DNA of 64,000 bases from Paenibacillus hemerocallicola (GTDB taxonomy: Bacteria; Bacillota; Bacilli; Paenibacillales; NBRC-103111), in the NCBI RefSeq assembly GCF_006265175.1, contig NZ_VDCQ01000042.1, positions 1 to 64,000 on the forward strand, in the 5' to 3' direction. Below the pieces are notes generated by a model. That model saw only the letters and a list, made by a program, of their open reading frames with translations, was not told where the DNA came from and ran no database searches. How positions within the stretch are numbered: the first letter of the stretch is position 1; every line of letters begins with the position of its first letter. This document shows, in pieces, positions 1-9,000 of this stretch. Position numbers and translations under genes: made by a program.

Positions 1-345
1 CGCAATTAACGGCACGTAGTTCCGTTATTTCGACGGGATGGTGCGAAGCCCTGCGAATAGCGGAACTGGCTTCCGCTATTCAACCGCTGCCGATATTTGC
101 GGCGCAATAATTCGCAATTAACGGCACGTAGTTCCGTTATTTCGACGGGATGGCGCCAAGCTTTGCGAATAGCGGAACTGGCTTCCGCTATTCAACCTTT
201 GCGCCGGAACACTTCCGGGCTTCGGGCATATTCGCTGCCGATATTTATCGGCGCAATAATTCGCAATTAACGGCACATAGTTCCGTTATTTCGACGGGAT
301 GGCACGAAGCCCTGCGAATAGCGGAACTGGCTTCCGCTATTTTCC
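1..345. repeat. Array of three palindrome-containing repeat units
   Basis: Three direct units begin at about 1, 113 and 262 with the same opening (CGCAATTAACGGCAC). Each carries two inverted repeats: AACGGCACGTAGTTCCGTT, and AATAGCGGAA-CTGGC-TTCCGCTATT with perfect 10-bp arms. The second unit has about 37 extra bases. The AGCGGAA/TTCCGCT palindrome recurs elsewhere in the window (12494-12516, 33176-33375 and inside the elements near 39, 49 and 57 kb). No coding frame is credible here. Intergenic REP-like repeat array; its function is unknown. Confidence 0.8.
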
Positions 346-350
346 TTCCG

Positions 351-420
351 ACTCCGAAGTCCGCACCTTTCTGCTAATGAAGGCTCTGACTCCGAAGTCC
401 GCACCCTTTCGCCGCTAATG
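351..420. repeat. Imperfect direct repeat duplicating the 3' end of the VWA gene
   Basis: ACTCCGAAGTCCGCACC followed by a T-rich stretch and GCTAATG occurs at 351-379 and again at 389-420. The second copy contains the stop codon of the minus-strand VWA gene (CTA at 415-417). The first therefore looks like a short duplication of sequence just beyond the gene end. Confidence 0.6.
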
Positions 421-2196
421 GATATATTCGAGCCATATCGATTTGCTGGCGTTTTGCAGCGTAATTTTGACGCGATCGTTTTTCTTGAGCTCCTTCGCTT
501 TGGAGGCGTCGAACGCTCTGCCCGATTTCTCGATCAGGCACGGCGAATGATTGGCGATCCATATCGAATCGCTGCCGGGCGTAAAGACGATTTGCTCGGT
601 CTCGGCAAACTCCGGCGCGAGCTGGAGCAGCTGGTGCAGCTTGATTTTGCCCTTGAAGCCGTTCAGCTTCTTGTATTGCGGGCTCGTCCGCTCGCCCGTA
701 TCCTCATCGAGGATCTCGATAACCATTTGCCCGTAAAACCCTTTGTTCGCCTGCTTGACTTTGCTCATCACGAACAGGAGCGCCGCCAGCAGCAGGGCAA
801 GCAGGAGAGCTCCCCCGGCCACCGGCTTCCACGGAAACGGCTTGTCCTCCTCGGCGGGGGCCGGCGCGGGGTTACCCTGCGTCTGCGTCTGCTGCGATGC
901 CGGCTTCGCGCTGATCGTAACCGGATTCGTCTCCCGGAAAAAGCTCGCATCCTCCACCCGCACTTTTACCTCGTAATCGTACGGCCCGCCGACGGTGAAG
1001 GAGCCGGTGAAGTCTTTGCCGCTGTTCGTTAACGCGATTTCCTTCGTTTGCTTCGCGTCCAAATCGGTAAGCAGCAGCGTAGCCTTGAGATTTTTATATA
1101 AATCCGCATCGGCCACCGTCTGGCCGTTCGACTCGAGGCGGGCGCTCACTTGGACGGCGTCGCCCGGCTTGTACGTTTTGTTCAGCGGATTCATGACGAG
1201 CGCCAGATCGTAGTTGTAGACGAGATTGATGTTGATTTTGTCCTGATTGATCCCCTTGATCTGCAGCTTCCAGTCGCCCTGGGCCGGCTTGACCAGCTTG
1301 ACGAGCGAATAGGCGGCCGATTTCGAATAGACGACTCCGTCGGACGGAACCTTCCTCTCCTGCCCGGCAGGGTCGATCAATTTGACTTCCACGGGGCGGC
1401 TCGACATAATGGACACATTCGCTTCCATGACATTGCCGTTCGGGATGGACACGGTCACGTCCTGATAGTCCCCGTTAGCCGTGAAGCCCGTCAGCGGCAC
1501 GACCTTCAGCTTCAAATGGTTGGCGAAAATTTCGCTCAAAATTTGCGGGAGCGTGTCGGCGGTGCTCGTGACGAACAGCTTCCCGCCGGTTTCCCGGGAA
1601 ATATTCTCCAGCACGTCCTTGTTGAGCTGACCGTCCGCATTCAAGCCGATCGTATAGATCGGAATGCTCTGATCCTTCGCCTTTTTCACGGCCGCCTGCA
1701 ATTCCTGGTTCGACTGCTCCTGCGTGCGTCCCTGCTTAAGCGAGTTGTTGCCGTCCGAGAGCAGCACGATGAGCGGATAATGGCCGGCTTCCTTGCCCGA
1801 CTCCAAAATTTTCACCGCTTCGCCGACGCCGACCGCTATGTCCGTATACGGTCCTCTGGCCAACTGGTCGATGAACGATTTCAGTTCGTCTTTATCGGCC
1901 GCGGAATTGATTTTGAGCAGAGCCTTCTCCCTGACGATTTGGTCGGTGTACGAAAGAAGGCCGATTTTGTCGCCGCTTATCGAGGCCATATCGACAAACA
2001 TTTTCATCGCTTCGTTGGCCACTTTGTTTTTGTCGCTATCGTTCATCGAGGTGCTCGCGTCCATCGCCAGCACGGCATCCATCTGTTGCGTCGCGCCTGA
2101 CGCGGCGTGAAGGACGGGGGTGCCGGCCACGAGAACAAACAAGACCATGCAGATGGACAAAAGCCGGAGTTTGATGCGTAATCGATGCTTAATCAT
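415..2196 (-). CDS. VWA-domain membrane protein with signal peptide and C-terminal cytoplasmic domain
   Basis: A 593-residue secreted or membrane-anchored von Willebrand factor A protein. Residues 1-32 form a signal peptide. The VWA domain starts near residue 39 and has an intact MIDAS motif, DASTS at 46-50, with a later SDGNNS loop, so metal-dependent ligand binding is expected. A beta-rich middle region (about 240-430) is followed by a Pro/Gln-rich linker, one membrane helix near 455-478 and a charged C-terminal domain of about 110 residues. The start has a GGAGG site 8 nt upstream. It is divergent from a small operon encoding a membrane zinc-ribbon protein and a TPR-like lipoprotein. A shared envelope complex is an inference from gene position only; the ligand is unknown. 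Confidence 0.88.
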   Translation of the reverse strand: MIKHRLRIKLRLLSICMVLFVLVAGTPVLHAASGATQQMDAVLAMDASTSMNDSDKNKVANEAMKMFVDMASISGDKIGLLSYTDQIVREKALLKINSAADKDELKSFIDQLARGPYTDIAVGVGEAVKILESGKEAGHYPLIVLLSDGNNSLKQGRTQEQSNQELQAAVKKAKDQSIPIYTIGLNADGQLNKDVLENISRETGGKLFVTSTADTLPQILSEIFANHLKLKVVPLTGFTANGDYQDVTVSIPNGNVMEANVSIMSSRPVEVKLIDPAGQERKVPSDGVVYSKSAAYSLVKLVKPAQGDWKLQIKGINQDKININLVYNYDLALVMNPLNKTYKPGDAVQVSARLESNGQTVADADLYKNLKATLLLTDLDAKQTKEIALTNSGKDFTGSFTVGGPYDYEVKVRVEDASFFRETNPVTISAKPASQQTQTQGNPAPAPAEEDKPFPWKPVAGGALLLALLLAALLFVMSKVKQANKGFYGQMVIEILDEDTGERTSPQYKKLNGFKGKIKLHQLLQLAPEFAETEQIVFTPGSDSIWIANHSPCLIEKSGRAFDASKAKELKKNDRVKITLQNASKSIWLEYIH

Positions 2197-2573
2197 GATT
2201 CCTACCTCCGCATTCGTCGGATTTACTCGGTTCCCCCAAAAGTGAAGCGATCCTTCGCAGCTTATTCCGTCGGAACAGCTTGCCGGGCTCGCGACAATCG
2301 CATCCCTAATACACGAATGTATTTCATCGAACGACTTCGATCGGGCGATTGCCAGTATTTCCGGGGGAGCCCCCGTTGGTGGTGCGCGCCAAGCGGCTTA
2401 ACCGGAAACAAGTAGTCAAACCGCAAGTCTGATAGTAGAATAATGGTGAAAATGATAGTTTTTACATGGTTAATGATACCTTTTCGACGCGGCTATTGCC
2501 ATACCTTTCAGGTATAAACGCAATCGCTGTATAATATTGCCGAAACTTGAAGAACAGGAGAATGCACAAGCCC
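2197..2573. other. Divergent intergenic region between the VWA gene and the zinc-ribbon operon
   Basis: About 375 bases with no credible gene. It must hold both promoters of the divergent pair. The stretch from about 2430 to 2540 is AT-rich compared with its surroundings. No repeat of the window's families was recognised here. Confidence 0.6.
2530..2535 (+). promoter_or_regulatory. Candidate -10 element of the 2574-5629 operon
   Basis: A perfect TATAAT lies about 27 bases before the AGGAG site of the first gene. The best upstream partner, TTTCAG at 2506-2511 with an 18-bp spacer, is weak. Transcription would begin near 2541, which argues against the TTG at 2547 as a start codon. Confidence 0.45.
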
Positions 2574-2729
2574 ATGATCACATACGGCCTGCTTATCGTA
2601 GCCGCGGTATATTTATCGGCAAAATGGATCAAGCATCATGCCTATAAAAAGAAGGCGATGACCCTGGAACAAATCGATGCCGCGCTGATCGAACGACTGA
2701 ACCGGACGGAGGGATCGCATGCAGACTAA
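2574..2729 (+). CDS. Small single-pass membrane protein, unknown function
   Basis: Not a recognised family. From the ATG at 2574 it is about 51 residues: one N-terminal membrane helix (MITYGLLIVAAVYLSAKW), a basic stretch and an amphipathic tail. AGGAG at 2556-2560 sits 13 nt from this ATG. An ATG at 2562 is only 1 nt from it, and a TTG at 2547 has no site, so the start is uncertain by up to nine codons. Its last 11 bases overlap the zinc-ribbon gene, which implies translational coupling and a common role. Confidence 0.6.
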   Translation: MITYGLLIVAAVYLSAKWIKHHAYKKKAMTLEQIDAALIERLNRTEGSHAD

Positions 2730-3660
2730 GCTGGCCGTACAGTTCCGCAAAAGCCGGACGACAGTCACCGCCTTCGAGCGCCTGAAGTTATGCAAACGAT
2801 GCGGCGCCTACTCGGTCCTGTTCGACAACAGCTGCAAGTCGTGCGGCGCCCGGGACAAATTTATCCCCGTTACCGAATACGCCTCCGCGCTGAACCGGAT
2901 CCTGCCATGGGCGGAAGCGTTCGGAGCGATCGCTCTCGTGCTGCTGGCCGTCGTGTTCGCTGACACGCTGGCGCAAATGGCCGCTGCGGCAGCCGGCGGA
3001 GCCGTTCTCCTGTTCCTGCTGTTCCTGCTCCGCAAAACGTACAAGCCTTACGCCGAAAGCAATCGGCTGCACAAGCTGCTGGTCGACCATACACCCGAAA
3101 TCCTGAGGGGATTGAGGGCGGATCTGCAGGAGGCGCTCGAGGACATGGAGGCCGACAAACCGAAGGAAGCCTACGAGAAGCTGCGGGAAATCGGCCATTT
3201 CCTCCGCGGCGATTCGATCAAAGCCCGCAAGGTCGTCTGCCTGAACCGCTTCTTTATCCGCAAGGATATGGACCTGGAGCTGGAGCAGCTGATCCCCGCC
3301 TCGTTCAGCGAGCCGTTCGTGCTGTACTTGTGGGAAGCGGTCAAGGTCAACAAACGGCTCGTCCGGCGCGGCGTGCTGGATTACGTCTTGGCATACCGGT
3401 ACCACATCGCCTCGATGCCTCACGGCAAAGACATATTGGCGCTGATCGCCGGTGCCGCCGTACGCATGAAATCGTATGTGAAAATGTACCCATATTTTAT
3501 TGTCGATTACTTAGACGAATTGCCCAAAGAAAGGTTTCATCGCCTGTGCATGCTGATGGCGGCGACGCCGGCGGAGGAACGGACGATCCTGTACGACAAA
3601 TGCAAGGAGCTGGCGCGGAGCCGCTACGGCTTCGATCCCGATTTCCAAAATATGTTCTAA
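2719..3660 (+). CDS. Zinc-ribbon membrane protein with helical C-terminal domain
   Basis: A 313-residue protein. An N-terminal zinc ribbon has two CxxC knuckles (C25, C28, C39, C42). Two hydrophobic helices (about 58-78 and 83-105) follow, then roughly 200 mostly helical, charged residues that may form HEAT/TPR-like repeats. The ribbon and the large domain would both face the cytoplasm if the two helices form a hairpin. It overlaps the upstream small membrane protein by 11 bases and is followed by a TPR-like lipoprotein. I do not recognise a named family. A scaffold role beside the VWA protein is an inference from context. Confidence 0.8.
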   Translation: MQTKLAVQFRKSRTTVTAFERLKLCKRCGAYSVLFDNSCKSCGARDKFIPVTEYASALNRILPWAEAFGAIALVLLAVVFADTLAQMAAAAAGGAVLLFLLFLLRKTYKPYAESNRLHKLLVDHTPEILRGLRADLQEALEDMEADKPKEAYEKLREIGHFLRGDSIKARKVVCLNRFFIRKDMDLELEQLIPASFSEPFVLYLWEAVKVNKRLVRRGVLDYVLAYRYHIASMPHGKDILALIAGAAVRMKSYVKMYPYFIVDYLDELPKERFHRLCMLMAATPAEERTILYDKCKELARSRYGFDPDFQNMF

Positions 3661-3703
3661 AAGTCCAGAGCAAACGGCAGCCCTCCGCCAAGCCATTCGC
3701 CAG

Positions 3704-3830
3704 CTGTAAAACATGCAGTTAAATGCAGGAAAAAAGCGAAATTGGCCGATTTAACTGGAAATCATCCATTTGAATCAATGAAAAACCGGAAAAATGGCGA
3801 AACGCGCGGAAATAACTGTACTTTTTACAG
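3704..3830. repeat. Intergenic repeat, ATGCAGTT family (intact copy)
   Basis: Sequence built from CTGTAAAACATGCAGTT (3704-3720), a GGAAAAA tract, TTTAACTGGAAAT and ATAACTGTACTTTTTACAGC (3811-3830). The same string of motifs lies at 12691-12703 plus 12907-13085, where it is interrupted by a MITE. The motifs AACTGGAAAA and CATGCAGTT are partly complementary and form weak hairpins. No gene is visible between 3661 and 3979. Confidence 0.65.
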
Positions 3831-3979
3831 CCGACCGCACTGGATAAATGTTTTCTTCTCTGTTTACCTGCATATTTGCATTTAGTCCGAGCTACTCAAT
3901 TCGATTCGATTGCTCACCGTACACTGTCGGACAACTTGCACTGTACAGCTCCAATTATTTGCGAAAGGAACGGCTGTTC

Positions 3980-5629
3980 ATGATGACTACCCCCTCATAC
4001 AAGGACGTCTATCGTTTGAGGGCTGTGGCTCTAGCGCTCATGCTGGCCCTTGTCGTCGCGGCCTGCTGCAAGCTGTACAACGGCGGCATGAAAGTACGCG
4101 ATTACGCCCGGGCGGAGCAGTTCTATGCGGACGGGGATTGGGTGCAGGCCGAGCATTACTTCAGCAAAGCCGGCGCTAACGGCTGGTTGCGCTACAACGA
4201 AGAGACCACCTCCCGGAGGATGGCCGAATTGAAGCACGTGACGGAGATCCGGACCGCCCTGCTGACGATCGGCGCCGATACGGAAGAAGCGGTCAAGCTG
4301 GAAAGCTATGAATCGTTGTTGGACGCATTCCACGATTACACGGAAAAGAAAAAGCAGTCGGACGCCAGCAAAGGCATGGAAGCCGCCATTTTCTCGGAGC
4401 TGTCCGCACAATATAAAATCGGGGACGGACTGACGGGTGCGCTGCGCCGCATAGAAGAAAAGGCAGCCAGGCAGCTGGAGTCGGACATGAAGAAAAAGGC
4501 GTTCGCCGACGAGGCCGCCGTCGTTCTGCTCCGGCTCCCTGCGGGATACTTCGGCGACGAACGGAAACGTAGCGAGGAGGTCCGCTCCCGGCTGGAGCCT
4601 TACGACGAAGCCCGGATCGAGGCGTTGAATGCCGGCGGCCAAAGCTTGGCCGCCTTGCTGGCCGAGGGCATCCGGCTGAGCAAGCTGTACGAGCAGTATG
4701 GCCTCAAGTCGGCGTGGCTGTTTCAGCAAGTCGACCGGAGCGTTCAGGAGCGGCTCGCGGCCTCGCTCGGGAAAAACGATTTGGAATCGTTTCTGCGCAA
4801 CGCCAAGCTGTACGAGGAAACGAAGGGTTGGCCATCTTCCGGCTCGGCGGTCTCGACCTATATCCGGGAAAGCTACGGCAAGCAATTGGCGGCGGCCGAC
4901 CGGTTGGTGTCCGAGCGGAAATTTGCCGAAGCGATCGCGCTGTATGAAAAGCTCGCGGCTTACCGCGACACCCGCGCAAAAATACGCGACGCCGAGCTGG
5001 CCTGGACGGCCGCGCAGCCGGACCAGCTCTTGCTGCGGGCGATGCCCGGCGCGACGTTCACGAACGTCATAGCCGGGTCGTCGCAGTTCGGAGCGGTTGC
5101 GTATGCGGCCGGGATTACGGGCGGCGCCGATGGGCGAGCCGAGAACGGCGGCAGCGCAACCGGCAGCAGCTATGAAGGCGCTGGCGACGGGAGCCCAGAC
5201 GCTGGGAGCCGTGGCGAGAACGGCAACGGCGGGGGCGCTGGAAGTCAAGGCGGGAGCACCGGCGGCAAGAACGGTGCCAAGCTCGTGCTCGTCCGGCTTA
5301 TGGCCGACAGGACGATCGATATGAAGGAAGCGGACTTGGGTACGGATGTCACGGTCAAGGAGCTTCGCACGGTACCGAACCTTGGCTCACAGGGGACGCC
5401 TGCCCTATTGGTCCAAGCCTCCTCCCCGATTCGGTCGTCGCGCTATATCGCATTCGATTCGCTGCAGTCCGGATTGCGCAAGCTGTTCGACTTTGAAGCG
5501 GACGGCTACCGGCTGGACCGGCCGGGCGTCCTGCTGGTCGAAAACGACAACGGAAAAGGCGCGGGGCACCAGTCGTACTATGAATACCGCAACGGTCAAT
5601 ACGGATTCGGCAAAGTTAAGGCCGATTAG
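3980..5629 (+). CDS. TPR-like lipoprotein or membrane-anchored protein with Gly-rich linker
   Basis: A 549-residue protein from the ATG at 3980, chosen because a GAAAGGAA site lies about 10 nt upstream. The frame stays open to 3848, but the added residues look non-coding. Residues 15-28 are a hydrophobic signal followed by VAAC (C29), a plausible lipobox. Helical repeats resembling TPR units follow, with Y/A/F spacing such as ARAEQFYADGDW and ADRLVSERKFAEAIALYEK. A Gly/Ser/Asn-rich linker encoded at about 5105-5270 leads to a C-terminal beta-rich domain of about 115 residues. It is the last gene of the operon and is followed by a strong terminator. Function unknown; likely an extracytoplasmic partner of the VWA and zinc-ribbon proteins. 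Confidence 0.8.
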   Translation: MMTTPSYKDVYRLRAVALALMLALVVAACCKLYNGGMKVRDYARAEQFYADGDWVQAEHYFSKAGANGWLRYNEETTSRRMAELKHVTEIRTALLTIGADTEEAVKLESYESLLDAFHDYTEKKKQSDASKGMEAAIFSELSAQYKIGDGLTGALRRIEEKAARQLESDMKKKAFADEAAVVLLRLPAGYFGDERKRSEEVRSRLEPYDEARIEALNAGGQSLAALLAEGIRLSKLYEQYGLKSAWLFQQVDRSVQERLAASLGKNDLESFLRNAKLYEETKGWPSSGSAVSTYIRESYGKQLAAADRLVSERKFAEAIALYEKLAAYRDTRAKIRDAELAWTAAQPDQLLLRAMPGATFTNVIAGSSQFGAVAYAAGITGGADGRAENGGSATGSSYEGAGDGSPDAGSRGENGNGGGAGSQGGSTGGKNGAKLVLVRLMADRTIDMKEADLGTDVTVKELRTVPNLGSQGTPALLVQASSPIRSSRYIAFDSLQSGLRKLFDFEADGYRLDRPGVLLVENDNGKGAGHQSYYEYRNGQYGFGKVKAD

Positions 5630-5636
5630 CGCAGGT

Positions 5637-5663
5637 CCCCCTTTGCGGCTAACGCGAAGGGGG
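5637..5663 (+). terminator. Stem-loop just after the TPR lipoprotein gene
   Basis: CCCCCTTTGCG pairs with CGCGAAGGGGG around a 5-base loop, 8 bases after the stop codon. It has no U-tract, so it may stabilise the 3' end or pause polymerase ahead of the intrinsic terminator that follows. Confidence 0.5.
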
Positions 5664-5690
5664 CGTTGGTTGCCATTCCGAGTACTTGTC

Positions 5691-5713
5691 GGGCCCTATT
5701 GGGCCCTTTTTTT
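5691..5713 (+). terminator. Intrinsic terminator of the 2574-5629 operon
   Basis: GGGCCC-TATT-GGGCCC followed directly by seven T residues. A textbook Rho-independent terminator on the plus strand. Confidence 0.85.
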
Positions 5714-5964
5714 GCCCGCTGTACGTGGGATGCCCTTGGATACGAGCGAATTTTAGCGAAAAAGCTTTATTTCGCCAAGCCGTTCAATAGGCTTCGGCAC
5801 ATAGGGAACCCAATTTCATTAACCGTATACTCAAGTTTGCTAATAGCAAAATCAAGCGAGGAGTACGAGAGGGAACAAGTAATGCAAGCGGGGATGTAAC
5901 ACGCCAAAATCGTAGTTTGTGTTCAATCGCCACCACGTAATGCGTTGCGTCTGCTGGAATAGTC

Positions 5965-5997
5965 GAAAGCCCGCGGCCATTCGGCAGCGGGCTTTTC
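5965..5997. terminator. Hairpin between convergent genes
   Basis: GAAAGCCCGC and GCGGGCTTTTC form a 10-bp stem with flanking A/T runs, between the end of the giant helicase gene (minus strand, stop at 6085) and the preceding plus-strand operon. Probably the helicase terminator. The rest of 5714-6084 holds no credible gene. Confidence 0.6.
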
Positions 5998-6084
5998 GTT
6001 CGAGTTTATCGGGTTATCGGGGTCACCGGGGTCTCCTGCATCCCCAATTTTCTGCTTAGCCGTTTTCGCAGCAGCACATCGCAG

Positions 6085-9000
6085 CTACGCTTTGTAAACG
6101 ATCCTGCCTTGGTCGTCCGCAAAGGCGAATCCGCGCGTTATGGCGCAAGCGATTCCGCTTCTCGCCGCTTTGTCGAGCGCCGCGCCGGAGCGGACGTAGC
6201 CGAGCAGCTTGACGACTTGCTTGATCAAGTCATCCTCGGGAAGGCTGATCTGCGCGGCCAGAACGGTACGCACCGCATTGGCGATTTCCTCCGGCGGCAA
6301 GTCTTCGGCGTTCCGGCGCTGAGCCTCGTCGGCAGCGATACGCCATGTCGCCCATTGCTCCGGATCGTTCCCTTCCGGCCAGTAAAACTCCGTGCCGTCC
6401 CACGTAGTTGCAGTAAGCCTCATTTTCGCCAGCAGCTCGGTAAAATGCCGGTCAAGCTTAGCCCCCATGCGCGAAATGCCCCAAGCGGTCAGCACGCGCT
6501 TCGCCAGCAAGCCGCGGCTGATCGGTCCTTCCTCGCTCACGACCTTCGCGATCTGCTCGCAAATGATCCGCGTATATTCCGGCGCGTAGAAAGCATCGGT
6601 TCCGGCCGCTATGCTATCGAGCAAGCACGGACGATAAGGCTCCGCATTGTCCGGAAGACCTCCTGTCTGCGGGACGTCCGCGTCGGGCCGACCGGCGCTG
6701 TCCGGTGCCGACCGTCCTCCCGAAGCTGTCGGAGCCGCTGCCGGTTCCGCCGGTTCGCCTCCGGCTGCCGGTTCCGCTGCCGATTCAGACGCAGCACGGA
6801 TTGCCGCTGCGGTGTCGGCTGTCTCGACGCCGCTCACTCTCTCCGCAGCACCCCCGCTCCTGCCGGCGGCTCCACTCCCGCCGCTTGCACGACTGTCGCC
6901 GATACCGGCATCATCGGCATCCGGAGCGGAAGCTTGCACCGTTCGCTCCAGCGCCTGCCTGATCTTGCGGATCTCGGCCCCGCGATTGTCCCACCAGTCC
7001 GGCATCCATAGCCGGTGCAGCCTCCAGCCGAGCTGCTCCAGTACACTGTCCCGCAATATGTCCCGGTCGCGGGCCGTCTTGGCGTTCCGGTACATCAGCC
7101 CGTCGAGCAAAATGCCCAGCCTATACGTTCCGGGCTGCCCGGGATCTTTGACGGCCAGATCGATCCGGTATCCCGACGTTCCGACGTACAGATCGGCCTC
7201 GTAACCAAGCCGCTCCAGCTCGGCCGCCACATTTCGGTGGATATCGGCATTGTCGGAAATGCCGCGCGCCGCCTCGGCGGCAGGCAATGCCTGCTTTCCT
7301 TTCTCCGCATAGTCGAGGAACGCTTTCAGTCCGAGCACGCCCTGCGCGCTCGTCCGGCTGGCGCTCAACTGGTGGGCCTGCAGCGTGGAGAACACGTGCA
7401 TCTCCCGCCTTGCCCTCGATACGGCCACATTGAGACGCCGCCAGCCCCCTTGCCGGTTAAGCGGTCCGAAGTTCAGGCTGACCTTGCCCGCAGCATCCGG
7501 GCCGTAGCCGATCGAGAACAAAATGACGTCCCGCTCGTCCCCTTGCACGTTTTCCAGGTTTTTGACGAATATCGGCTCAGGCAGCTCCGCGATCAGCAGC
7601 TCCAGGTCGGTCTCGCGCTTCAAAGCCTCGTCCAGCAAATCCTCGATCAGCGATTGCTGGATCGAGCTGAATGTCACTACGCCGATGCTGTGCCGGCGAA
7701 GTCGGTCGTCCCTCAGACGGCGCGCGATTTCCGCCACGACGGCCTCGCCCTCGGCCCGGTTTTGCTTCGTCCGCCCCCGGTCGTACACCCCCTCGACGGG
7801 ATTCCACTTGACGCAGGAAACCGGCTCGTCCGGCGACGGGAACGTCATCAGCCTGTTGTCGTAATATTGCGCGTTGCTGAACGCGATCAGGCTCTCATGC
7901 CTGCTGCGGTAATGCCAGGACAAATGCATCTGCGGCATTCCGATGGCGAGGCAGTCGTCCAGGATGCTTTCCAAATCATCGCTTACGCCGTGCTCCTCCT
8001 CCGACTCGTCATTCATTCTGGAGAAAAAGCTGGTCGGCGGCAACTGCTTCGGATCGCCCACGATGACCGCCTGACGACCGCGCGCAAGCGCTCCGACCGC
8101 CTGAGCGGTTGGAACTTGGGACGCTTCGTCGAAAATGACAAGGTCGAATTTGGGACCGGTCGGGTCCAAATACTGCGCGACGGAAATCGGACTCATCAGC
8201 ATGCACGGCGTCAATCTCGGCAGCAGGTGCGGAATTTGCTCGAACAGTCTGCGTATCGATATCGAACGCCCGCCGCTGCGTACGGCGCGCTGCAAGATGC
8301 CCGCCTCGGAGCTTTGGGCGGCTTCCTGCGTCATGTGCGGTACCCGTGCGGCCAGCCTGGCGGCGATTTCCCGCCGGGTCAGCTCTTCGAATACGCGGTC
8401 CGTCTCCGCAAACCGTCCGATCTTCTCCTCGAACAGGCTGCCGGAAAAAGAGCCCAACCGTTCGTCCTTCTCCATAATGAAATTGGCGCAAGCTTTGTAG
8501 AGCCCCCGTTCAAAGGCCGGAACGAGCTGACCGTTCGCAAGCTCGCCACGTTCGTAGGGCAGGATTAACGGAAGAAGGCCCGCGGCCGCCCCTTCGTCGC
8601 GCACTTTGCGCCAAGCGCACCAATTGCGCAGAGCATCCAGGCTTGCTTCCCATACGGCCGCTTTTTGCCTCATGAACCGGAAACGATCTTCTGACTCCGC
8701 CGCGATTACGAGACTCTCCCGATCGACCAGCAGCAGCCGGAACAGCTCCTCCTCGGCGGCCTTCATGCTCCGATACCGCTCCGCCGCCTCCCGGAGCAGG
8801 CTGCTCCGAGCCTCGAATTCCGCTCTTCCGTTACGCAGAAGCTCGGCGAATCGCCGCCTTACTGCCGGGGCTTCCGGACCGAATGAAGCAACGAGCAGAG
8901 CGTTCAGCTCCAACAGCCATTCGTTCGCCGCTTCGACGTCATCCCATCTGCCGTTATCTTCGTCCCACAAATCGCCGCCCAGCAGCGTACTCGCGAACGC

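Noticed and set aside
5666-5899. 77-codon plus-strand frame after the TPR lipoprotein gene
   Set aside because: It spans the intrinsic terminator at 5691-5713 and has no ribosome binding site.
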